Assembly (NCBI GenBank): GCA_900095095.1
Contig: FMBT01000391.1
Span: 62,001 to 126,000, forward strand
DNA: 64,000 nucleotides
Direction: 5' to 3'
Source: Fragilariopsis cylindrus CCMP1102
Taxonomy: Eukaryota > Bacillariophyta > Bacillariophyceae > Bacillariales > Bacillariaceae
In this document: positions 1 through 11,681 of the stretch, in pieces
Position numbering within the stretch: the stretch's first letter is position 1
How the letters are laid out: every line of letters begins with the position of its first letter
Made by a program: the position numbers and the translations under genes
The notes under the pieces: model-generated
The model's input: the letters and a program-made list of their open reading frames with translations, nothing else
The model's database searches: none
Told to the model about the DNA's origin: nothing

Positions 1-3000
1 GTTTCAAAAGTTTGAACACATGCTGTCTGGACTTAATATTTTCACTCATCCAGTCATTGGCATGCGCCCAAAACATATTTCCAGAAAACACAACTCCAAG
101 AACAACAAGACCTCCTCCGGAAGCCATCTACATGTCTTCTTTGCACGCAAGCGCAGTAGGAAGAGGCGCTCTGTTATCTTAGGACCAATTCCAAACTTGG
201 TGAATGATAACAGTTGTACTGATAGCAATCGAACCAAGGATCGAACCAATACTAATACCCAGTCTCGATCCAAGAACCAAACCAAGATCCCTATTACCCC
301 TCCGAATACGTCGGTCATCTATCCTATAGATGATCCATCATGTCAAGATATCACATGGTATGATGCCATCTCTCCTTACTGGACTGGTGGTATGATTTGG
401 GACGGCGCCTATGTCCTTAATCATCAGGTTGTTTCTGTTACAACTGATCCTATCTTTGTTTCTGATTTACTTCCAGCATTTGAATTGTCTGCTACAATTC
501 AAACACCGAAAGCAAGGAGTGGGGGTAAGCATGTCGGCCCACGGACCACCATTGCTATTGATAGCGGATCTACTATTCACATCTTCAAGGATGCCTTCCT
601 TCTGGCTGACATCCAAGCTGATGAAAACAGTTCTATTTCTGTACGCACTACAGATTCGAAGTTCCAAATCAAGGATATCGGACGTCTATGTGATGACCTT
701 GACACTTTGCCTCTCCCATCTGATGGTTACTATTTCTACCCTAATGGAGTGGCTAACTTGCTATCACTGGCCATGCTAACTGATACCAAGCGAGTTGTTA
801 TGGATGAGGATCAGCATATTGTCATGGCACATCAAACCGTAAAAGGGGAGAGTGCACACTTTTCTGCAATTGATTGTAGAAGAGCAGCAAAAGTCAGAGA
901 TCTCCAAGAAGTGCTAGCATGTCCTAGTGACTTTGACCTGGCTAATGCAATTGAACATAATGTCATTGGCAACAGCCCTTTTACTAGAAGGGATGTGCGT
1001 ATCGCCAAGAAGATATTCGGACCTGATGTACCAGCAATGAAAGGAAAGACTGTCAAGAACAAGAGCATTATGCCAAGAGAAGATGACGTAACAGACGTCC
1101 CACCTTTCATCATGAAAGAATACTCCAACGTCCACCTAGCAATTGATATCATGCATATCAATGGAATCAAGTTTCTTATATCGTACTCCAAGCATATTGG
1201 TCTGATACAAACGTACTGCGTTCGAAAGAACAATCGCGATGCCATACTGGCATGCATCCTAAAGATAATACAAACATACAAAAGTAGGAGTGTATTTAAG
1301 GTTGTAACGATTGAAGCAGATGGTGCATTTGAATGCATCAAGCATGAGCTACAAGACAAGCCATACAACATCACACTATCAACGTGTGATGCAGGTAGGC
1401 ACGTTGAGACCGTCGAATGACAAATTAGATTCCTCAAAGAAAGAATCAGAGCAGTAAGACTAATGATGCCTTATAAGAAACTTCCAAAGCGTTTCACTGT
1501 TGAAATGGTCCTCCGAGTTACAATGTTAATCAACTCATTACCGAAACAGAATGGCATCCATTCCGTATTATCTCCAAGAGAAATAGTAACAGGAAAGAAG
1601 TTTAGATGCCCCACTATCAAGGTAGGGCAGTATGTTCAAGGACATACTGGGGGAACAAACAGCACTGATGAAGAGAGATCTATCGATGCCCTGTACATCG
1701 GTCGCGCTGACAATGGTAGTGGTCATGTTGTATTCAAGTTGAACACCAAGCAACCTGTATCCGTTAATCGTGTTACAATCATCCCAACGACTGATGCACT
1801 AGTCAATACTGTCACTAACATTGGAGAGCAAGAACAACAACCGGAAGGAATTGAATTTGCCGACATCAATGGAAGAGTCACGTTAGATGACTTTGCTGCT
1901 AATGTAATCAATGACGATGACAGTAATGCCTCTGATACTGATTTCAAAATGGATGAGGAATATCGAGAGGAACTTCAAAAGGAGTTGAAGCTCGAGGCGA
2001 AAGACAAGACGATTAAAGAATCGGATCCTGACTCAAAAGGATTTGGCAGTGACAGTGATGTCCCTGACTCGCAAATCGACTTCTTTCAGAACCCAATACA
2101 GCAACACAACAGAGACACTCTTAATGAAAATGAAGATGAACCTGTTATCCTTGAAAGTCGCACTCAACGTCAAAGCAGGAGTGTGGAAAGGATAAGAAGA
2201 AGAACAAGAAGAGACCCATCCTTGAAGAAGATGCAAATCTAATCGAAGATGATCTTGATGATGATGATATGATGCAATCCAGCATAGCATCTAAAGATGA
2301 CACTATTACTAGTGATGCATCTGAAGAAGAAGAAGAAGAGAAACCTTCCATACCCCATGAACTTGGTTTCAATAGGGGGTTAAAGGAATTCGGCGCAATG
2401 GGATATGAAGCAACTATGAAGGAGCTTGATGACAACCTCCTAGGAATGGGAGCAGTGAAGATGTTATTACCATCGGAAGCAAGCCGTTCAATACGATTCG
2501 AAGCCCTAAACTATCTTATGTTCCTAAAAAGAAAAAGATGTGGAAAGGTTAAAGCAAGAGGATGTGCGGATGGGAGACCCCAACGTGAATACATATCAAA
2601 AGATGAGTCCAGTTCACCAACTGTATCTATATATGCTCTAATGACATCCTGTCTAATGGATGCTATTGAAGGCAGGAAGGTTGCTACATGTGATATACCA
2701 GGCGCTTTCCTGCAGGCTGATTACCCAGCTGATAAGGACTGTTACCTCAAGTTCGAAGGAGCAATGGTGACAATGATATGTGCCATTGATCCTAAATACA
2801 AGCAGAATATAGTGGAGAGGAATGAAAAAGAATATGTATATGCCAAACTGACCAAGGCCGTATATGGTACACTCCTTGGAGCTATCCTATTCTACAAGAA
2901 GCTCAGTAAGCAATTGATTGAATGGGGGTATGAACCAAACTGCTATGATAGATGTACTTTCAACAAAATGATTGAAGGGAACCAATGCACTATCCAATTT

Positions 3001-3724
3001 CATGTGGACGACCTGAAAATATCGCACATGAAGCAATCTGTAATAGACTCAGTACTTGATGATGTAAACAAAGAATTTGGTACCATCAAGAAGCCATTAT
3101 CAGCTACCACTGGTGACATACATGACTACCTCGGCCTGACCATTGACTAAAGTGAAAAGAACAAGGTTAAGTTCACTATGTATGACTATCTAGAAGACAT
3201 ACTGGCCGAAATGCCAAGCGATATGAATGGAACCGCTCCCACACCAGCTAGTGATAATCTGTTTGATGTGGATGAGGATTCAGAACTATTGAATGAAAAA
3301 GAAGCAGATTTCTTCCACCGATCGACAGCTCGGTTGTTGTTTGCTGCTAAGAGGGCAAGACCAGATCTTCAAGTGGCTGTTGCTTACCTCTGCACCCGAG
3401 TCAAAGCTCCTACACGCTCTGACTATCGAAAGTTGACCAGAGTGATGAAATATCTGAGGTTGACAATATCCATTCCTCTCGTGTTGGGATGGGATGGAAG
3501 TGGAAAACTGTTGTGGTCAGTAGACGCATCATTTGCTATACACAAAGACATGAGAAGTCATACTGGTGCTGTGTTAACATGGGGCCAGGGCGCGCTGATG
3601 TCGATGTCCTTAAAGCAAAAGATCAACACGAAGAGCTCCACTGAAGCAGAACTGGTTGGAGTTGATGACGCTATGAATTTTATTGAATGGATTCAATTAT
3701 TCGTTGGGGAGCAACTCAAGTCAA
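1..3724 (+). mobile_element. Ty1/copia-type LTR retrotransposon fossil, partial
   Basis: Order of parts is protease, integrase, reverse transcriptase, RNase H, which is the copia order; diatom genomes are known to carry many such elements. An aspartic protease motif (DSGST) lies around 550-620, integrase core around 1100-1400 with its C-terminal region beyond, reverse transcriptase around 2500-3150 (catalytic box of the form FHVDD), and RNase H around 3500-3720. The left end lies outside the window and no LTR is seen. The right side stops inside RNase H where a piggyBac-like element begins at a TTAA, and the missing remainder was not found elsewhere in the window. The copy is broken, with roughly three or more breaks in coding. 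With no LTR pair its age cannot be dated; it is older than the transposon inserted into it. Confidence 0.9.
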
Positions 3725-4209
3725 TTAACAGCTTTCAAGCTATAAGGATTTTTTTGCCGATTTCTAATTTTTTTTACTAGTTAATTCACGTGTTATTTTT
3801 CCAAAAAAAATAATTTAACTTAGAAAATATAGCGAATTTTCACTGGTTGATTGCTAGATAAATACAAAATCATTCAGCCTGTTAGATGGCGCTAGATGGA
3901 CTTGAACTAGACACCTCAGTTATTAATAATATCATTCTAGCCAAATCCAATGGATTTTGTGGAAGATTTTATTACGCTGAAGTTAGACAACGGATTTGAG
4001 TACATAAACCATGAAGCGCGCTAAATTAACACGCGCTAAATAGCAGTGTTTTCGATCGAAAATCAAGATTGATAATGGGAAATCCGAGTAACCACACACA
4101 TGCTAATAATATGTGGTCTTCCACTCAACTACAGTAAAAAAGAAGATAACGGACATGATCTCCATTAAACAGAGGTTATATATTACCTGGTTAAGTATCT
4201 ATTCATTTG

Positions 4210-6113
4210 TCATACCAGAAATACCAGAAACAACACTACATTCAGTACTACTGCCTGGTCCTTAACTGCATTACAAAGCCACATATCGTATCCCTTCTCA
4301 ATAGTACACTCCTCACACTTATAGTTTGTTCTATGTGCTCTTCTTGGTTTCAGTGGTTTATTCAAACCAGGGCACAACTTGTACTTGCAGTATACCTTAT
4401 TAGGAAGCACCATTGCTAACGATTGATGACGTCTCCCCGGCAGTTGCTTCATTACTTTACGAAATTTCTTCTTCTGTCTATAGATAGTACTTTTATCTAT
4501 AGACGATATAGATGATTGGGGAGTACGTGCATGCATTCCTCCAGTCCCATTGGCTCCTGGAGAAGAAAATGGTTGGATAACTGAATCAGATCTTATACTT
4601 CTACCATCCACAGATGTAGAAGTAGTAATATCCTTTGTGGCGCTTGGAGGAGCGCCATAATCCCGCTGTCACATAGGATCACCTCTTTGAAGAAGAGAGT
4701 GTGTCAAATTATGTATGCATTCTTTCAAAGGCATACATTTCCTGTCAGGATGGACCATCTTATAAATAACACAGTACAGCTTGTAAGCATTGTTAAGATT
4801 CATATTGAAGTAACGGGCTGCTAACTTGGGAGCCCAACCATGGAGATGGGATTCAGTTGATAGGTCATACTTGGCTTCGGCCCATTGCCTTTATCAATCT
4901 TGTGATAGGTGTTGCAGTAGTCAATCTGTTGAGCATTGCAATCAACATCAGTTTGGTCCCTAGATCGTTTGCCGGTGACTGGATCTCTTACTCGTCTCTT
5001 CATTCCACCCTCAACAATAGTAGGAGAGTGAAAATTAGAAAGTGTCTTGACAAAGTTGTTGTCAGCCCAAACAGCATGCACAATTGGCTTGGTCTTGTGT
5101 TGGTAGAGGAGAGACTTGTGTGTGCCCTTCACGAGTTCCTTCTCCTTGATAGCAAGCTTGCCTAACTTTCCACCACCAGTCCGAGACGATTGACAAGTAC
5201 CAACCATGTTAATACCCCACTCCTCTCTTCCAACTTGACACATGGCATCACCCATGTAAGCAGAATCCATGACAACACAATGACCCTTATGTTTGTAAGG
5301 CTCAAGCATAAGGTCATAGAGAGACACCATCTTGAGTTTCGTTGCAGTATGGCTGCAACGAACGTCCACATCCTCATCAAATCTACCACCATAGACCCTA
5401 GCAAACAACTTGTATGTATGTAGGGGACTTTCAGTGATACAGACAGTATGTAGAGTAGCACCAGTTCGAATTGGTTTTGGCTCTGGTCCTATAGTCATGA
5501 CACTATGATACCAGCCAGCCACTCGACTCTCATCAGTTGTGATCCATCTTCCAGCATGAACTACAGCTTGCCACCGCTTGTAAGTAGTAAGTAGAAGAAG
5601 AAGAAGGAAGGTAGGTTAGTAATTGATTCGAAACATGATAATAACAACAACAACAACACTACATACCTTATTATATGCATCTTCTAATATACCAAACTTC
5701 AATCGATGTACTGCCATATTAGGGTCAGCATCGACTTTAGTTTCATATATATCCAGCCAATCATCAGCTCCCATAAGGTCCCAATCGTCACTGTAGTGAA
5801 GGCAGCTAGTCATATCTTCCAAAGCATCTCCTTGCCGTACGACTTCAAAAGGGAGATTGAATGATTCAATGGTAGAGTGCTGTGTGTTGCAGTATTCAAG
5901 GATTGCATCATATGCAATGAGATACTGATCATCATCATCTTGATCATCCAATTCAATAAACCATTTTTGGTTCACTATATCAAACGACATTATCTTACCA
6001 TCATGTTTATATGATCCAGTATAACCAACCCACCAGTGGTCGGGTATCTTCACAGATAGTCCTACTAGTGAATCGGCCCATTCTACATCAATTTTCTTTG
6101 TCCTAGGTGCCAT
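4210..6113 (-). pseudogene. piggyBac-like transposase, copy A (broken)
   Basis: Exon 1 starts at the ATG at 6113 (MAPRTKKIDVEW) and ends at 5667. A 90-bp GT-AG intron (5577-5666) follows, and exon 2 continues from 5576. The DDE/DDD domain is recognisable: first Asp in TTDESR, second in CVVMDSAYMGD, third in ADNNFVKTLSNFH, as in piggyBac D268/D346/D447. The C-terminal cysteine-rich domain (CKYKLCPG, then YKCEECTIEKG, WLCN) is at 4250-4450. Compared with copy C, exon 1 lacks a large internal segment (about 190 residues) after residue 110. A one-base loss near 4890 shifts the frame after KIDKGNG. The gene end is also damaged. It is non-functional as it stands. Confidence 0.8.
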
Positions 6114-6410
6114 TGTAGTTGAATATTTTTAATTATATTTCTTACTGGATTGTAATATTATGAAAATACGTAAAATGCGTGGTAAAGTTAACGAAAATAG
6201 CTAGTGACTAAATATTCAAAGCTAGTAGTTACTTAGTATGAAAATTTGAAATATTTAGTTGAAAAAAAGGATTTGTTAGTAAATTTTGCTAGTTATTTTC
6301 CCAAAAGTTTACAAGACTGACCATTTGACTCATATTTTTGATGCGTTGATCGCCTCTTTTTTGTGTGACTTCAACAATTTTTCAAATTTTGAGTCTTGGA
6401 CGCGAGTCAC

Positions 6411-7006
6411 ATTGCGCTTCAGTGGGCATTTGTTTCAACCTGCAACGGAGTTTGCTTTCATTTAAATTTGTACAACCGCCGGTAGTCTTTCTAGGGTCAG
6501 TGAGTAACAGCCTTTCAGGTTTGTTCCGGCGCTTATGTCATTGTCCTTAAGAAATTAAACAGGCAGGTCTTTCCTGTCGAAGCCTTTAATGACATCTTCC
6601 AGATCTCTTCCTGGATGAGATTGCGCTTCAGTGGGCATTTGTTTCAACTTGCAACGGAGTTTGCTTTCATTTAAATTTGTACAACCACCCGTAGTCTTTC
6701 TAGGGTCAGTGAGTAACAGCCTTTCAGGTTTGTTCCGGCGCTTATGTCATCTTCCTTAAGAAATTAAACAGGCAGGTCTTTCCTGTCGAAGCCTTAATGA
6801 CATCTTCCAGGTCTCTTCCTGGATGAGATTGTGCTTCAGAGTGCACTTGTTTTAACCTGCATCGTAGTTTGCTTTCATTGAAATTTGTTAGACTGAGTAG
6901 TGTGGAAAGAATATCAATAGAGAAATTTTGCCAACAAAAGGCAGAGTAACGAGATAGAACAACCGCCCGTAGTCTTTCTAGGGTCAGTGAGTAACAGCCT
7001 TTCAGG
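6411..7006. repeat. 208-bp tandem repeat, about 2.8 copies
   Basis: Copies begin at 6411, 6620 and 6828 (periods 209 and 208), each opening with ATTGYGCTTC and containing GTCTTTCTAGGGTCAG and GTAACAGCCTTTCAGG. The first two copies are nearly identical. The third is more diverged and has about 60 extra bases before GTCTTTCTAGGGTCAG. The array lies where the 5' subterminal region of copy A should be. Function is unknown; it may be an expanded subterminal repeat or a separate insertion. Confidence 0.85.
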
Positions 7007-7045
7007 CATCAATAAAATACTCTGCACATCTACTTGCTTCAGTTG

Positions 7046-8090
7046 TTAACAGGATTCAGGTTATAGAGAATTTTTTGCCGATTTCTTATTTTTTTAATAG
7101 TAAATTCACCCGCTAATTTTCCAAAAAAAAAAAATTTAACTTAAGAAATATAGCCAATTTTCAGTGGTAGAAAGCTAGGTAAAGACAAAAGCATTCAGCC
7201 TGTTAGTTTGCGCTAGATCGACTCAAACCAACGGCCTCAGTTATTAATAATATCGATCTAGCTAAATCCATTAAGATCTGTAGAAGTTTTTATTACCTTG
7301 AAGTTAGCCAACAGATTTGAGTATATATTTCATAAAGCGCGCTAAATTAACACGCACTAAATACAGTGATTTTCGATCGAAAATCAAGATTGATAACGGG
7401 AAATTTCCGAGTAACCACACACATGCTAATATTATGTAGTCTTCCACTCAACTACAGTAAAAAAGAAGATAACGGACATGATCTCCATTAAATAGAGGTA
7501 ATGAATCACCTGGTTAAGTATCTACTACTCTGTTAGCTCGGATACAACACTATTTTCAGAGGTAAGTACTGGTGATGGTGCTGTATATAATTTCATGTCT
7601 AAATGGTATGCTGCATGACAATTAACCACTGTCTGGATTCCATCCACTGTTTTGATTGAATTACATAGCCAAAAATCCGATCCCTTCTCCATAGAACACT
7701 GCTCACATACATACTTTGATGGATACGCTCTTGGTCTCTTTGCTTCAGTATTGAAAGTCATAGACATCAAGCCAATCCTCATTTCCCATGACATCCCAAT
7801 CATCACTGTAGTGCAGGCAGCTAGTCAAGTCTTCCAAAGCATTCTTTGGCATTGATTCCTGAATCGATGGAACAGCATTAAAGATTTCTCTTGTACAGAA
7901 TATTTGACTCATCGATTGATTTCCAAAAAGCATATGTGAAGCATCCTCTGGCTCTTGGCAATGGACATTCTGGTGAAAATGTCATCAAACTCTTGAGGAT
8001 CATCTTGAAGATCATCATCATTAGGAGGTAGGAGTGTGTCATCATTGTCATGAATGACAGTTGTAACGTAAGAAGGTGTGGTCATCTTAA
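7046..8090 (-). mobile_element. piggyBac-like transposon, copy B, internally deleted
   Basis: TTAA 7046-7049 is followed by CAGGATTCAGGTTATAG and then a 470-bp non-coding stretch matching the 3' flank of copies A and C. Coding remnants on the minus strand join the cysteine-rich C-terminus directly to a segment from the N-terminal half, so the central catalytic region is deleted. The right side ends at TTAA 8087-8090, where a MITE begins. The true right end of copy B was not found beyond the MITE. Confidence 0.7.
7525..8085 (-). pseudogene. piggyBac-like transposase remnant, copy B
   Basis: Reading from the minus strand: an ATG at 8085 opens an acidic, Asp-rich leader (MTTPSYVTTVIHDNDD) unlike the N-termini of copies A, C and D. 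Then comes LFGNQSMSQIFCTREIFNAV and DLTSCLHYSDDWDV, shared with C and D, and then directly the cysteine-rich C-terminal region (YVCEQCSMEKGSDFWLCN, CHAAYH) ending in SVVSELTE at 7525. The catalytic core is missing. The acidic leader may mark a second transposase subfamily or a true N-terminus lost elsewhere. Confidence 0.7.
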
Positions 8091-8637
8091 CAGCTTTCAA
8101 GCTATAAGGAATGTGGTCGTATTTTACGAGTGTTAATAACACGCGATAATTTTCATATAAAAAGATGAAAAAAGATGAAAAACTTTGAAAGTTGATATTA
8201 ATATAAATAAAAACCCAATTTAATACAGATTTGACGCATGAAGACAGCAACCTTATATTTGATCACAGTGGTATGTAGCCATCTCTGGTACAAGAAGAAT
8301 TACGTTATTTCTTATCAGTATATAAATACTTCAACTCTTTATAGATTAAAAAAATTGCGCAGAAAACCACTTAGAATATTCCAAAGGCTTTTACTACTGC
8401 CTGGTTCAATCTCTGCACCTCTTCGAATTTTCAAACTGTTCTGGCCACTAATTAATTTTATTCTCTCGTATAAACGCTGTAGGTGCGTTGGATACAAAGA
8501 AATCACTACATGGCATGTGATCCGCTTGCTATGATTACACAGATAGTCAATATCAATAGTTGATATCATGCGTGCAAGCGAGTGATATAATAACTTGAAT
8601 GAGATAATCACATGCTGGTACGCCTACCGTCTGTTAA
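8087..8637. mobile_element. TTAA-flanked MITE (family member 1)
   Basis: A 543-bp non-coding element (8091-8633) lies between TTAA 8087-8090 and TTAA 8634-8637. It begins CAGCTTTCAAGCTATAAGG and ends in CTG. It shares blocks with the MITEs at 11682 and 13455: AAAAAGATGAAAAA, GATTTGACGCA, AAAATTGCGCAG, and TATAAACGCTGTAGGTGCG. The right terminal repeat is poor beyond CTG. It lies two bases upstream of the ATG of the copy B remnant. It is presumably mobilised by piggyBac-like transposase. Confidence 0.7.
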
Positions 8638-11600
8638 CAGCTTTCAGGCTATAGGGATTTTTTTGCAGATTTCTTATTTTTGGTTCATTTTCATCACTTT
8701 ACGATTCAATAGGAAATATAATCAAAATATTAAGAGTAAAATGGCATAAAATGGCTCCTAGAAGCCCCCAAATTAGTTTAGAATGGGCCAAATCATTAGT
8801 AGGACTGTCTATGAAGGTCCCTGATTACTGGTGGGATGGTTGCAAAGGTTATAGGCTAAATGATGGTGTAATTGATTCATACGATAGTGTTCAACAAAAA
8901 TGGAATTTATTACTAAACAGTAGAGACGATAATGATCGATATCTTATGAATTATACTGCTGTTTCTACCTATGCTGATAACGACTCCTCCACTATTGACG
9001 AGTACCAGCTTTCATTCGCTGCTATCTATGATGGTGATGATATTATTGATGCTAATAATGGCATTAGGTATTTTCGAACACCTCCTTCTGAATGGAGTAA
9101 AGTTGAGTTGGAAGCTGGAGGGTGGAAGAACAATAGATCCGATTGAATGGACTGGAGAGAAGGAGGATATTGTAAATATAACTTAAATATAACTGATGAG
9201 GAGATCGAATCATTAAGAGACATTGATGGAGAGATTCGATTTGAAAAAGTTTTTGAATGGGTTCTTCCAAGGTTTGGTGAAGATAAGAATGAAACTTTGT
9301 TTGATTGGCAAGCTGCAAGAATGAGGAATTACATGAGAAAGAAAGTGGTTGAAGATGGATGGAAACCAAAATACTATCAAGGTGATGATACGATTCAACC
9401 TGATCATGTAGCAAGATTCTATGGTACATTGCTTGCTAAGATGCTAACTGGTAGTCGATCGATTAGTCAAATGTTTTGTACAAGAGAAATCTTCAATGCA
9501 GTACCACTCATTCAAGAATCAATGCCAAAGAATGCTTTGGAAGATCTCACTAGCTGCCTTAACTACAGTGACGATTGGGATCCTATAGGCGACCTTGATT
9601 GGGATGAGGTTTATGATGATCCAAAAGTTGTTGCACCACCACACGCAGCAAGACATAGAGTGAAGCATGGGATATTAGAAGATTGCTATATTCAGGTATG
9701 TAGTATATTTGTTGTTGTTGTTGTTGTTGTTTCGAATCGATTACAACCTACCTTCCTTGTTCTTCTTCTTCTTCTTCTTCTTACAAGCAATGGCAGTACT
9801 GTGTCAACCCATCAAAATGGATCACAACTGATGAAAGTCGAATTTGCAGGCTGGTATCATAGTGCCATGACTATAGGACCAGAGCCCAAACCAATTCAAA
9901 CTGGGGCTACTCTTCATACTGTCTGCATTACTCAAGGTCCTCTCAGCTCATACAAGCTATATGCTAGAGTGTTTGGTGGTAAAGACGATCAAGATATGAA
10001 CATACATAACAGGCATACTGTTAAGAAGTTGAAGATGGTATCACTGTATGATTTTATGCTTGAATCCTTTAAACATAAAGGTCATTGTGTTGTAATGGAC
10101 TCTGCCTACATGAGTGATGCAATGGCTCAAATCGGTCGAAACCATTGGGGTATTAATATGGTTGGTACTTGTCAATCGGATCGAACAGGGGCTGGAAAGC
10201 TTGGCAAGGCTGCTGTCAAAGCAAAGGAAGTTGTTATTGGTAGTCATGAAACTCTTATGTACCAACACAACACAAAGGCCTTGCTTTATACTGTTTAGGG
10301 TGACAACAACTTTGTCAAGACGCTTTCTAACTTCCATTCTCCAGTTGTATTAAGAGGAGAAATGAAAAGGAAGAAAAGAAATCGATCAACCAAGAGAAGA
10401 GATAGAGAGTTTAGTGATGTCGATTGTCCTATACAACAAAAGGATTACTGTGAAACATATCATTTGATTGATAAAGGCAATGGTGCTGAAGCCAAGTATG
10501 ATCTCTCTACTGAATCACATTTGCATGGTTGGTCCCCCAGGTTAGCAGCCAGATATTTCAATATGAATATTAATAATGCCTACAAGATTCATTGTTATCT
10601 GTTTAAGAAGCATCATCCAACCAAAGTCGTAATGCCCTTAAAAGAGTGCATCCATAATCTTACCCATTCACTACTTCAAAGAGGTGATACTATGAGGAAG
10701 AGAGGTAGTGGAGCTCCACCCAATTTCATCATCTGTGGATGGAAGAAAGATTTGATCTGATTCAGTTAGACAACCATTCACCTCTCCTACTGCAACAGTA
10801 ACTGGTACACCCCAAACACCAGTGTCTGGTTTAGGTGCTAGGGCTCTCCAGTATCGACAAGTTGCTTCTAAACTACAAAAGAAACGCCAGCCTGGAAGGA
10901 ATCATATGTCGATTCCAGTGATTGTTAAGAACAATAAGGCTACATCTTATTGCAAGTACCACAAATGCCCTGGTAAGAATACTGGAGCAAAGAGAAAAAG
11001 ACCCTACATGTCAAAGTATGCATGTGAAGGGTGTGGTTTGGAGAAGGGAATCGATTTTTGGCTGTGTAATTCAACCAAGGATGTGGATGGAAATTTGGTA
11101 GTAGTTGATTGTCACACAGCATATCATGTGCAAAAGAAATTATATACAGCACCATCCCCAGTACTTACCACTGAAAGTAGTGTTGTATCCGAGCTAACAG
11201 AGTAGTAGATACTTAACCAGGTGATTCATTACCTCTATTTAATGGAGATCTTGTATGTAATCTTCTTTTTTACTTTAGTTGAGTGGAACACCACATACTA
11301 TTAGCATGTGTGTCGATACTCGTATTTCCCATTAACAATCTTGATTTTCAATCGAAAATCACTGTTTTTAGTGCGTGTTAATTTCGCGCGCTTTATGGTA
11401 TATATACTCAAATCCGTTGGCTAACTTCAAGGTAGTAAAAACTTCTACAGATTCCAATGAATTTGACTAGATCGATATAATTATTTGAAGTGCCTTTGGT
11501 TCAAGTCCGTCTAGCGCAAACTAATAGGCTGAATGCTTTTGTCTTTACCTAGCATACAACCACTGGAAAATAGCATTATTCGCTAAGTTAAATTATTTTT

Positions 11601-11681
11601 TTTCGAAAATTAACACGTGTTTTAACTAGCAAATTTTTCTATAAAAAGACGAAAAAATCCTTATAGCTTGAATCCTGTTAA
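8634..11681 (+). mobile_element. piggyBac-like DNA transposon, copy C, complete ends
   Basis: The element spans 8638-11677 (3040 bp) with TTAA at both ends (8634-8637, 11678-11681). The terminal inverted repeats are about 28 bp: left CAGCTTTCAGGCTATAGGG, right end in reverse CAGGATTCAAGCTATAAGG, both followed by a T-run. It carries one degenerate transposase gene on the plus strand and a 470-bp 3' flank. It is the best template in the window for judging the insertions in copy D. Confidence 0.88.
8751..11205 (+). pseudogene. piggyBac-like transposase, copy C (broken)
   Basis: It starts at the ATG at 8751 (MAPRSPQISLEWAKSL), matching copies A and D. An in-frame TGA lies at 9144-9146. A GT-AG intron (9696-9787, 92 bp) follows EDCYIQ. 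One extra T after the first catalytic Asp motif (TTDESR) shifts the frame. A TAG replaces Trp before GDNNFVKTLSNFH at 10296. The second Asp lies in CVVMDSAYMSD. A further frame change after residue 10760 leads into the cysteine-rich C-terminus (CKYHKCPG, YACEGCGLEKG, WLCN, CHTAYH) ending in SVVSELTE at 11205. All three catalytic Asp positions survive but the gene cannot be read through. Confidence 0.85.

Larger units (their letters stand above)
3725..7049 (-). mobile_element. piggyBac-like DNA transposon, copy A
   Basis: TTAA at 3725-3728 is followed by the terminal motif CAGCTTTCAAGCTATAAGG, and a degenerate transposase gene runs on the minus strand. The non-coding stretch 3729-4200 (3' side of the gene) matches the same stretch in copies B and C. 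The 5' side (6300-6410) matches copy D up to 6411, where a 208-bp tandem repeat replaces the expected terminal sequence. The right boundary is taken as TTAA 7046-7049, which also starts copy B, but no good inverted terminal repeat is visible there, so this end is uncertain. The element is inserted in the RNase H region of the copia fossil. Confidence 0.75.

Noticed and set aside
8200-8300. tRNA-like pair in MITE member 1 at the place used in members 2 and 3
   Set aside because: The corresponding stretch lies between the same flanking blocks, but neither A nor B box is recognisable.
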